DNA of 64,000 nt from Corynebacterium maris DSM 45190. Its GTDB lineage: Bacteria; Actinomycetota; Actinomycetes; Mycobacteriales; Mycobacteriaceae. A model generated the notes under the pieces. The model ran no database searches. It was given only the letters and a program-made list of their open reading frames with translations, and was not told the DNA's origin. Positions 26,728 to 34,417 of the stretch are shown one piece after another (position 1 is the stretch's first letter; the number at the start of each line of letters is the position of its first letter). Both the position numbers and the translations under genes were made by a program. The stretch covers positions 124,001 through 188,000 of the forward strand of contig NC_021915.1 of assembly GCF_000442645.1 (NCBI RefSeq), given 5' to 3'.

Positions 26728-27444
26728 ATGACCAACAACGACACTCTCCACGACCTCATCGCAGAGACGATCCAGGACGGCATGACTATCGCCGTCGGCG
26801 GTTTCGGCCTGTGCGGCGTGCCTTTCCGGCTCATTGAGGCATTACGTGACGTCGGGCGCCGAAATCTGACGATCGTCAGCAACAACATGGGCGTTGACGG
26901 TCAAGGACTCGGCGTCCTGCTTGAGAACGGCCAAGTCCGCAAGGTGCTGGCCAGTTACGTGGGCGAGAACCGTGAGTTCGCCCGGCAGTACCTCGCCGGG
27001 GAGCTCGAGGTCGAGTTCAATCCCCAGGGCACCCTGGCGGAACGGTTGCGCGCCGGCGGTGCCGGCATCCCCGCCTTCTACACCGCCACCGGAGTGGGCA
27101 CCCTCGTGGCGGAGGGCAAGCCCACCGCCGAATTCGATGGACAGATCTACGTGCAAGAACGTGGCATCGTCGCCGACGTCGCCCTAGTCCACGCCTGGCG
27201 TGGTGACGTCGGTGGCAACCTCATTTATCGCCGCACCGCACGCAACTTCAACCCGATGTGCGCCGAATCAGGACAGGTCACCATCGCCCAGTGCGAAGAG
27301 ATCCTCCCGATCGGTGGAATCGACCCCGACCTGGTGATGACCCCCGGCGTCCACATCGACCACCTCGTGTCCGCCGACGACCACGACAAACCCATCGAAC
27401 AGCGCACCACCCGCCCCAGGCATGCGGCAGTGGTGGAGGTCTGA
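26728..27444 (+). CDS. scoA: 3-oxoacid CoA-transferase subunit A
   Basis: A 238-aa class I CoA-transferase alpha subunit with the glycine-rich motif GGFGLCGVPFRLIEAL near the N-terminus and ERGIVADVALVHAWRGD later. With ScoB it moves CoA from succinyl-CoA to acetoacetate, using the acetoacetate released by the lyase step. The ATG at 26728 is used; the frame reaches 26713 inside the ligase gene. The scoB start follows its stop after 12 nt. Confidence 0.88.
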   Translation: MTNNDTLHDLIAETIQDGMTIAVGGFGLCGVPFRLIEALRDVGRRNLTIVSNNMGVDGQGLGVLLENGQVRKVLASYVGENREFARQYLAGELEVEFNPQGTLAERLRAGGAGIPAFYTATGVGTLVAEGKPTAEFDGQIYVQERGIVADVALVHAWRGDVGGNLIYRRTARNFNPMCAESGQVTIAQCEEILPIGGIDPDLVMTPGVHIDHLVSADDHDKPIEQRTTRPRHAAVVEV

Positions 27445-27456
27445 AAGGAGACCGAC

Positions 27457-28146
27457 ATGACAATTGCAGACAAAGCCACCACCCGCAGGGGCTGGAGCCG
27501 TGATGAGATGGCAGCTGAGGCCGCCCACGAACTCTCCGACGGCGACTATGTCAACCTCGGCATCGGTATTCCCACCCTGGTGGCCAACAACCTCCCCGAC
27601 GGGGTCAACGTCATCCTCCAGAGCGAGAACGGCATCCTCGGCATGGGCCCCTTCCCGTATGAGGGGGAGGAGGACGCTGACCTGATCAACGCCGGCAAGC
27701 AGACCGTCACCCTGCAGGAGGGCGCCGCGACCTTCGACTCCGCCACCAGCTTCGGGATGATCCGCGGCGGCAAAGTCAAAATGGCCGTCCTCGGCGCGAT
27801 GCAGGTCTCCCAGAACGGCGACCTGGCCAACTGGATGATCCCCGGCAAGATGGTCAAGGGCATGGGTGGGGCGATGGACCTCGTCGCCGGCACCCCGCGC
27901 GTGGTCGTCCTCACCGAACACATCACCAAGGACGGGCAACCCAAGCTCAGACAGAAATGTGACCTGCCGCTAACCGGTACCGGCGTTGTCAACCGCATTA
28001 TCACCGACCTCGGGAGCTTCGACGTCGGTGACAACCAACTCATCCTGCGCAAGATCGCACCAGGTGTGACGCTGATGGACATTGAGAAGACCACCGAGGC
28101 CAACTACACGGTCGAGCTGAATGAAACGGAGTATGACAAACCATGA
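27457..28146 (+). CDS. scoB: 3-oxoacid CoA-transferase subunit B
   Basis: A 229-aa class I CoA-transferase beta subunit. The catalytic glutamate lies in LQSENGILGMGPFP, and GGKVKMAVLGAMQV and GAMDLVAGTPRVVV are typical. It pairs with ScoA. The stop overlaps the thiolase ATG by 4 nt, so the thiolase is translationally coupled. Confidence 0.9.
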   Translation: MTIADKATTRRGWSRDEMAAEAAHELSDGDYVNLGIGIPTLVANNLPDGVNVILQSENGILGMGPFPYEGEEDADLINAGKQTVTLQEGAATFDSATSFGMIRGGKVKMAVLGAMQVSQNGDLANWMIPGKMVKGMGGAMDLVAGTPRVVVLTEHITKDGQPKLRQKCDLPLTGTGVVNRIITDLGSFDVGDNQLILRKIAPGVTLMDIEKTTEANYTVELNETEYDKP

Positions 28147-29351
28147 GTAGTCTTCCTACACCCCGAGCCGATGACGTCGTCATCCTCGCCGGTGCCCGTA
28201 CACCCCAGGGCAAGATGCTTGGCGACCTCGCTCAACTTAGTGCCGTCGACCTCGGCGCCCATGTGATCAGACACGCCGTGCAGCGCGCAGGCATCAAGGC
28301 GGAGGACATCGACCAAGTCGTTCTCGGCCAGGTCATACAGGCTGGCACCGGGCAGAACCCCGCTCGGCAGGCCGCGATCAACGCCGGCCTGCCGTGGAGC
28401 GTGCCAGCGGAGACCGTGAATAAGGTGTGCCTGTCCGGCCTGGACGCCATCATCCACGGCACCCGCATGGTCCGACTCGGTGAGGCGGATGTCGTGGTCG
28501 CCGGCGGTCAGGAGTCGATGACGAATGCCCCGCACATTGCCGACGGAGTCCGCCAGGGCAAAGCTTACGGCGGGCTGAAGTTGACAGACAGCCTGGAGTC
28601 CGACGGACTCTCCGACGCATTCGACGGTTGCTCTATGGGAACCCTGACCGAGGAGCCGATGGGGGATCTGGGCATCTCACGGGCAGACCAGGACGAGATC
28701 GCGGCGACCTCGCACCAACGCGCCGCCCGGGCACAGCAGGAGGGTGTCTTCGCCGCGGAAATTGCCCCGCTGGAGATTCCGCAACGCAAGGGCGATCCGC
28801 TGGTGGTCGACACCGACCAGGGTATCCGCCCCGACACCACCGCCGAATCCCTGAGCAGACTACGCCCGGCCTTCACCCAAAACGGCGGTACCATCACCGC
28901 CGGCAATGCCTCGCCGATCTCCGACGGTGCCAGCGCAGTGGTGCTCGCCCGCCGCTCATGGGCGGAGGAACGCGCACTAGATCACCTGGCTGTGGTCGGT
29001 GCGGCAGGTCAAACGGCTGGCCCAGACAACTCTCTGCACTCCCAGCCGGCCGCCTCCTTGAACCACGCACTTAGCCGGGCCGGTTGGGAAGCAGATGAGC
29101 TCGACTTCATCGAGATCAACGAGGCCTTTGGCGCGGTCGCGGTGAAATCCCTCCGGGACTTGGACTACCCGCTGGAAAAGTGCAATATCAACGGTGGAGC
29201 CATCGCCCTGGGGCACCCGATCGGAGCTTCTGGGGCCCGACTAGTGCTCACCGCGGCGATGGAGTTGTCTCGTCGGGGCATCGGTCGCGTGGGAGTCAGC
29301 TTGTGTGGTGGTGGCGGCCAAGGCGACGCCCTCCTGCTGTACCGCAGCTAG
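28143..29351 (+). CDS. acetyl-CoA C-acetyltransferase (thiolase)
   Basis: A 402-aa degradative/biosynthetic-type thiolase. The acylated cysteine lies in NKVCLSGLDAI, the active-site histidine in GGAIALGHPIGASG, and the second cysteine in SLCGGGGQGDA. It cleaves acetoacetyl-CoA to two acetyl-CoA, completing the path from isovaleryl-CoA. Mycobacterial clusters of this type do not always contain a thiolase, so its presence makes this operon self-contained. It is the last gene of the tightly packed plus-strand operon. Confidence 0.9.
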   Translation: MSSLPTPRADDVVILAGARTPQGKMLGDLAQLSAVDLGAHVIRHAVQRAGIKAEDIDQVVLGQVIQAGTGQNPARQAAINAGLPWSVPAETVNKVCLSGLDAIIHGTRMVRLGEADVVVAGGQESMTNAPHIADGVRQGKAYGGLKLTDSLESDGLSDAFDGCSMGTLTEEPMGDLGISRADQDEIAATSHQRAARAQQEGVFAAEIAPLEIPQRKGDPLVVDTDQGIRPDTTAESLSRLRPAFTQNGGTITAGNASPISDGASAVVLARRSWAEERALDHLAVVGAAGQTAGPDNSLHSQPAASLNHALSRAGWEADELDFIEINEAFGAVAVKSLRDLDYPLEKCNINGGAIALGHPIGASGARLVLTAAMELSRRGIGRVGVSLCGGGGQGDALLLYRS

Positions 29352-29477
29352 GGCGGCCTGACGAGAGCACTGATCGAGAGCCATTTTCCGGGCAGAAAGA
29401 ACAGCTCAAGCCCCGCAGCAGGGCAACCGGTAAAATCCGACATATCCTGCCACGGGGCCCTTATCCGAGAGGAACCT

Positions 29478-30260
29478 ATGACCCCTGATTCGTATTTCAT
29501 CCGCACCGGTCCGACAACATTCGCACCTACCCCGCACGCCATCGGCGCCTGGTCGGAGGAAGATTACCATTTCAGCCCGGTGGCCGGCCTGCTGGTCCAT
29601 GCCATTGAGCAGTTCCGGGCGGGTGACAAGAACGTAGACCTGCAGCTTTCCCGGGTCTCCTTCGACATCTTAGGCCGACTTCCTTTCGCGGAGGTGGAGA
29701 TCGCTATTGAGGTGCCCCGGCCGGGACGGACGATTGAACTAGTGCAGGCGACGGCGTCAATTAACGGCCGCGCGGTGATCACCGCCCGGTCCTGGTATCT
29801 CGTCAAGATGGGTACGGCGGACGTCGCGGGACTGGAGATCGCCCCCCTGCCAGACCCTGGGGATTGTCCGGCCCGGGATCTCACTGAGATGTGGGGCGGC
29901 GGTTACATCGCGCAGCTGGAGGCACGTCAGGCCAGCGAACTCAGACCTGGCCGGGGTGCAACCTGGTTGACCTCACCCAACCGGCTCGTAAAGGATGAGG
30001 ATCCCATCGACATCGCTGAGTTCTGCGCGCGGATCGACACCGCCAACGGCATCGCCCCGCGTCAGCGGCCGGAGCAGTGGATGTTCCCCAACGTGGACTT
30101 GACAGTGCACCTGTTCCGCCGCCCATCGGGAACCTGGACCGGCCTGGACACCACCGTTTACTGGGGTGACTCCGGGGTTGGCGTGACGAGTTCGACACTC
30201 CATGACGAGGACGGGCCTGTCGGCCGGGCAGAACAGAGCCTAACGATCCGGAAAATGTGA
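29478..30260 (+). CDS. thioesterase-family (double hotdog) protein
   Basis: A 260-aa protein resembling acyl-CoA thioesterase II-like double hotdog proteins of actinobacteria: SPVAGLLVHAIEQF, LQLSRVSFDILGRLPF and a C-terminal second hotdog with FPNVDLTVHLFR. It probably hydrolyses acyl-CoA and could relieve build-up of branched acyl-CoA. It starts 126 nt after the thiolase with GAGAGGAA before the ATG. No AGTTAAT operator was seen in the gap, so it may be read through from the operon or use its own promoter. Confidence 0.7.
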   Translation: MTPDSYFIRTGPTTFAPTPHAIGAWSEEDYHFSPVAGLLVHAIEQFRAGDKNVDLQLSRVSFDILGRLPFAEVEIAIEVPRPGRTIELVQATASINGRAVITARSWYLVKMGTADVAGLEIAPLPDPGDCPARDLTEMWGGGYIAQLEARQASELRPGRGATWLTSPNRLVKDEDPIDIAEFCARIDTANGIAPRQRPEQWMFPNVDLTVHLFRRPSGTWTGLDTTVYWGDSGVGVTSSTLHDEDGPVGRAEQSLTIRKM

Positions 30261-30971
30261 CGGGCCATCCGACGAACAGGACACTGCCCCCGAAACCCTG
30301 GTTCAGCGCACCTGTTCACGCATAGTTGACGGTGATCCTGGACGACTACTTCCGCAGAGTGCGCGGGCACCTGGCGTTAAGTCCTGTGGCGAAAATAGGA
30401 GCGGGGGCAGGCGCGGAAGCTGGAAAATAAGGCGGCCTCCGGTGTAACGAGGAGGGGTACGCGCTCACCACGCCGGACTGCGCTCATTCCCCCTGGCACG
30501 TCTTAAACCGTCGCTTGATACCCCTTGCTCCCGTGGTAGAGCATCTTCATTGCGCAACGAATTCCTTGAAGAGTGGACAGTCTGATCCAAATTCCCACAA
30601 ACCCAACAGTGACACCAACGCCACAACCTCAAGGGGTTGTGGCGTTGGTGTCTCTGCCAGTTTTCACCATAACCCGGGTTGCTCCCCGGCGTGGGGACGC
30701 CACCTTGGTGGGCGTGAAGGGCCGTCTCATCCCATCCCTCGAGGATGGCCTGTCGAGCGCGGTAGGAGTGCTCGCGCGATGATGGCTGGCGACAACTTCC
30801 CGGTTGGAGGAGTGGCGTCCCATTGCCACGGTTCGGGCGAGGTTGATGACCTGGGTGGTCAACCGGAGGTGATCCTCGGTCAAGTCCTTTGGAGTGGTGT
30901 ATCTGCCCTTTCGATAAAACAGGCAGTGTGACGGTGTCAGGGACCGGCACGAGCCCGATGCTGGGACTGGC
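30261..30971. other. gene-poor stretch with possible decayed minus-strand frame
   Basis: No gene is convincing. Minus-strand text between about 30640 and 30935 reads like protein in two different frames (LTEDHLRLTTQVINLARTV; SYRARQAILEGWDETALHAH), suggesting a frameshifted mobile-element gene remnant that I could not identify. A strong hairpin occupies 30611-30652. Confidence 0.3.
30611..30652. terminator. long perfect hairpin (possible bidirectional terminator or IS end)
   Basis: An 18-bp perfect stem (30611-30628 with 30635-30652) has a 6-nt TCAAGG loop. There is no long T-run directly after it, so it is terminator-like but could also belong to a lost element. Confidence 0.5.
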
Positions 30972-32220
30972 TCATGCGACCTCCTGAGCGGCGTCCCCGG
31001 CGTCGATGACGTTGGCGTTCATCATCGCCTTGGTCTGCTCCAGACTCGTCAGCGACATGTAGCGCTTCTGCTGAATCCAATCATCGTGCTGCTCCGCCAG
31101 CACCGCGCCGACCAGGCGGACGACGGCATCGCGGTTGGGGAAGATGCCCACGACATCCGTGCGCCGGCGGATCTCCCGATTGAGTCGCTCAGTGGGGTTA
31201 TTCGACCAGACCTTCGTCCACACGGCCTTGGGTGCGTGAGTATACGCCAGTAGTTCATCCAGGGCTTCTTCCAGGTAGTCGGCCACATGGGGGAACTTCT
31301 GCTCGCAGAACGACACCACTTCTTGGGCCTGGTTCCACACCGATGTCGCATCGGGCTGCTGGAAGATCGTCTGGAACATCGCCGATAGCGTCGGCCACTG
31401 GCTCTTGGGCACCAGCCCGGAGAGGTTCTCGGCGAAATGCGTGCGACACCGCTGCCAGGACGCGTTCGGCAGGACTTCCCCGATGGCGTGCTGGATCCCT
31501 AAGTGCGCGTCGCTGGTGACCAGGTACACCTGATTCAGGCCGTGGGCCTTGAGGTCCCTAAAGAACCCGGTCCAGGAGGCGGCTGACTCGCTCGTGGCGA
31601 CCTGCATGCCCAACAACTTGCGGTAGCCTTCGGCGTTGACGCCGGTGGTAAGCCACACGGAGGTTTTGACGACCCGTCCGCCTTCACGCACCTTCATCGT
31701 CAACGCGTCACAGGAAACATAGAGGTAGGGGCCGGTATCCAGGGGTCGGGTACGGAAGTCTTCGACCATGGAATCCAGTTCTTTGGCCATCTCGGAGACC
31801 TGCGACTTCGACAGGTTGGTAATGCCCAACGAGGCGACTAGGTCGTTCATACGCCGGGTGGAGACGCCTTTCAGGTAGCAGGTGGCGATCACGGTGGTCA
31901 GGGCGCGTTCGGTACGAGTTCGGCGTTCCAGCAGCCAGTCCGGGAAGAACGAGCCGGTGTGTAGTTTCGGGATGGCGACGTCGACGGTGCCGACGCGGGT
32001 GTCGAAGTCGCGGTGGCGGTAGCCGTTGCGCTGATTGGTGCGCGCATCGCTGACGGTGGCGTGACTTCGCGCCACACACCTGGTCGGCTTGGGTCGAGAG
32101 GATCTGGTTGATGAACTTCTGCAACATCTCACGCATGAGATCTGGCGAGGCTTGGGAGAGTAGTTCGTCGAGGTAGGTGGTCGGGTCGATAGAATGGGGG
32201 CCAGCGGCGACCGTGGTTTC
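30972..32220 (-). pseudogene. IS256-family transposase, frameshifted near the N-terminus
   Basis: The 386-aa frame from 32132 carries the mutator-type transposase core: RNGYRHRDFDTRVGTVDVAIPKL, the Asp in LYVSCDALTMKVRE, VTSDAHLGI and the Glu in NNPTERLNREI. The native N-terminus lies in another frame (PTTYLDELLSQASPDLM then LQKFINQILSTQADQVCGA). Removing one C near 32073 would join the frames as CGAKYATVSDARTNQRN. No proper start codon was seen at the expected position upstream. The element is probably inactive unless this is a sequencing error. Confidence 0.75.
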
Positions 32221-32337
32221 CCTTTCGAGGAAGTGTGGTTACGGATTCGAAAGGTGACTTGGGTGGTCGCCTCATGTTGTTCATGAGGGTCGGCTACCGG
32301 CAGTTACACCTATACCACGCTAACGGACTCCACCGGG
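30972..32337 (-). mobile_element. IS256-type insertion sequence (approximate limits)
   Basis: The transposase pseudogene is followed by about 115 nt of non-coding end sequence. The right end seems to stop near 32333-32337, where an IS701-like frame is broken. I could not define the left end or a target duplication, so these limits are approximate. Confidence 0.5.
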
Positions 32338-32604
32338 GTGGATCAGGTTGATGGCCTCGGTGGCCAGCACCTGGCGGACGGGTTCGACTGTCCACGGCGA
32401 GGTGGAGACGAACTGCTGGAGTCGTTGGTGATCGATGCCGAGGCGTTCGGCCATGGGTTGCGTGGATTTTCGCCGGCCCTCCAACATCAGTCCTTGGAGG
32501 TAGTAGCTGCTGGTGATGCGTTGGTCTGTGCGGGGCAGGGAGGCGAAGACCTCGGCGACGAAATCTGCGAGGTCAGCGGGGGTGCGGGTGGTTTTCGGGT
32601 CCAT
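32330..32604 (-). pseudogene. IS701-family transposase, N-terminal fragment
   Basis: About 90 codons match the start of IS701-like transposases: FVAEVFASLPRTDQR, YYLQGLMLEGRRKSTQPMAERL and QQFVSTSPWTVEPVRQVLA. The frame is broken near 32333 by the end of the IS256 element, and the rest of the gene was not found on the other side of it. So the locus was rearranged after the insertion. Confidence 0.65.
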
Positions 32605-33030
32605 AATCTGACGTTACGACCACCCGCCCCGCCCCACAAGAGCTAACAAAGCACTACTAGAGCGTGGACTACCTGCCTATAAGCAGGGGTTTCAGTGTCC
32701 TCCTGGGTGGGAGAAGCTCTACCCGAAGAAAGCACGGCAACGAGGATCCGCGCCGGCGAAGTTTGATGACGTCTTCATCTGGCCACGCAGCTGGTCAACC
32801 CCGCGATCTTCCGGGACGTCTCGGGTAGGACGTGGGCACAGGGGCGCTGGGGATAGAGATGGCCGCGCCCTCTGATGTTTCCCGCCACAGGTTGTGCTGC
32901 GCCTGCCATCACTTTCTCCAAGGCGGGCGGATGTCCGTCCAACGCTGAGGACCTAAGGAAGCGGATTTTCTTCGCGCATTGAGGGCCGCTCCCTCGAGCT
33001 TGACCTTCGTGAATCGTTCTTAAACGGTCT

Positions 33031-33060
33031 CAAATAACTCCAAACAACTCGAAACAACTT
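33031..33060. repeat. three phased 10-nt direct repeats
   Basis: CAAATAACTC, CAAACAACTC and GAAACAACTT follow one another with no spacer, and the third unit recurs exactly at 33118-33127. A 10-nt period places each unit on the same face of the helix. They lie 0.2 kb from the right junction repeat and could be recombinase arm sites or regulator sites. Confidence 0.5.
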
Positions 33061-33177
33061 GTTTTTAACGCGTGATCTGCGAAAACGAGAGACAAGCTGC
33101 AGTGCGGGAGGCAATATGAAACAACTTCACATAACTTTGGGTGGTGCTGTGGTGGCCTCCATATGGCGAGGAGTGCC

Positions 33178-33186
33178 TGCTATAAA
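33178..33186 (+). promoter_or_regulatory. candidate extended -10 promoter for jetD
   Basis: TGCTATAAA contains TG-N-TATAAA, about 100 nt upstream of the jetD ATG, in an AT-richer patch. No good -35 element was seen. It could drive jetD now that the gene is separated from jetABC. Confidence 0.3.
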
Positions 33187-33253
33187 ATTTGGGCCTCCAC
33201 ATGATTCGAACACCGCAGGAAATCTCCCCAGGCTGCTCGGCACTACATTGGTG

Positions 33254-33278
33254 GACCAGCCACCTGACCTCCGAGGAG
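33254..33278 (+). repeat. right copy of the jetC 3'-end repeat, upstream of jetD
   Basis: This 25-nt segment matches 9630-9654 at 22 positions. In the frame matching jetC it reads TSHLTSEETANENAG and stops at 33302, 17 nt inside jetD. This is the overlap expected for an undisturbed jetC-jetD junction. Confidence 0.7.
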
Positions 33279-33285
33279 ACAGCCA

Positions 33286-34395
33286 ATGAAAACGCCGGAT
33301 GACGTGAAATCCCGGGCGCGCACAAACTACGACCGTAACGTGCGTGCCTGGCTCGGCGGTGACTTCACCCCGCTGACCGTCTCGTTGAGCCCGCCCACGA
33401 TCAGGCAGGCGGAAGCAGACAACGGGGAAGCCGTCGGAGAGTGGCTGCGGGAATGGGCGCACTGGAACGGCCCTGGTGAGGTCGAGCGTGTCACCAAGCG
33501 CCTGGGGTATCTCGGGACGTATGACGTGCCGACCCGCATCGTTCTGCACTCACCGGAGGAGATCGCCCGGGCGGCGGGCAGACACGCCGATTGGCGGCTG
33601 GCTTCGACCCGGCTGACGCAGCTCACGGCAGCCCTCGGGGAGGACGTCCGCGCACCGTTGCTGACCCAGTTGTTCCGTTGGCGGGCGTGGGACGAGGTCA
33701 CGGCGGAGCGCTTCATCGCGGTGGTGCGGTGGCTGCGCACCCACGACGTCAGCCAGTACTACATCCGCCAAATCCCGGTGATCGGCGTGGACACCAAATG
33801 GATTGAGCAACATCGACCAGTGGTGGAGGCGGTGGTGGGGCAGCTGCCGTTTCGCACCAAGCCGCCGTTGGTGGAGCTGCTCAGCCTCGATCCGGAAGTG
33901 AAGATCCGCAACGCCCGCCGCCTCTGCCTGGAGATCGATGACGCCGCCGGCGCGAACCCCGCGTTCGAGCAGGTGCTCATCGTGGAAAACCACACCACGT
34001 TCCTCGCCCTGCCGGAAATTCCGGGCGCCTTCGCCGTCTGGGGCGAGGGCTACCGGGCGGATGAGCTCGTGGCGGCGCTGCCGTGGCTGGCGCAGCGCCG
34101 CGTCTTCTACTGGGGCGACCTCGACTCCCACGGTTTCCGGATCCTCGACCGCATCCGGGGCCCGTTGCCCGGGGTGCGCTCCGTGCTCATGGACTCGGAG
34201 ACGGCGCGCCTGCATCTGGAGTTGGCGGTGGAGGAGCCGACCGCCACCGCGTTTGCGCCGGCCCGGCTGACCGATGATGAGGACCGGGCGCTGGAGCTGC
34301 TGCGGGAGCGCTCCGGCACGGGCTGTCTACGTATCGAGCAGGAGCGCATCGTGTTCGACCACGTCGTCGAGCAGCTGACCGCCACGATGCAGTAG
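33286..34395 (+). CDS. jetD: Wadjet nuclease subunit JetD (DUF3322/DUF2220), separated from jetABC
   Basis: A 369-aa protein with an N-terminal DUF3322 region and a C-terminal Toprim-like DUF2220 domain. The expected metal-binding residues are present: E234 in VLIVENHTTF and D278/D280 in YWGDLDSHGF. JetD is the DNA-cutting subunit that acts once JetABC has reeled in a small plasmid. The N-terminus (KTPDDVKSRARTNYDRNVRAW) looks complete, and GAGGAG precedes the ATG. In other Wadjet loci it directly follows jetC. Here it lies 23.6 kb away on the same strand with no defect in sequence, so the system may still work if jetD has its own promoter. Confidence 0.87.
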   Translation: MKTPDDVKSRARTNYDRNVRAWLGGDFTPLTVSLSPPTIRQAEADNGEAVGEWLREWAHWNGPGEVERVTKRLGYLGTYDVPTRIVLHSPEEIARAAGRHADWRLASTRLTQLTAALGEDVRAPLLTQLFRWRAWDEVTAERFIAVVRWLRTHDVSQYYIRQIPVIGVDTKWIEQHRPVVEAVVGQLPFRTKPPLVELLSLDPEVKIRNARRLCLEIDDAAGANPAFEQVLIVENHTTFLALPEIPGAFAVWGEGYRADELVAALPWLAQRRVFYWGDLDSHGFRILDRIRGPLPGVRSVLMDSETARLHLELAVEEPTATAFAPARLTDDEDRALELLRERSGTGCLRIEQERIVFDHVVEQLTATMQ

Positions 34396-34417
34396 CGGGG
34401 GAGGGCCCGCCTCGTTC

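Larger units (their letters stand above)
32605..33253. other. gene-free right flank of the insertion
   Basis: No convincing gene was found. The stretch contains phased 10-nt repeats (33031-33060 and 33118-33127) and a possible extended -10 promoter (33178-33186) facing jetD. A 57-codon ORF at 33116-33289 overlaps the jetD start but has no recognisable family. Confidence 0.4.

Noticed and set aside
30465..30950. 161-codon minus-strand frame that could be a small gene
   Set aside because: The plausible protein-like text switches frames within it, and it crosses a perfect hairpin. It is more likely mobile-element debris.
33116..33289. 57-codon ORF overlapping the jetD start as a real protein gene
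   Set aside because: It has no homology that I recognise, its RBS spacing is short and its last part is the duplicated jetC end read in another frame. It is kept only as a possible coupling leader.
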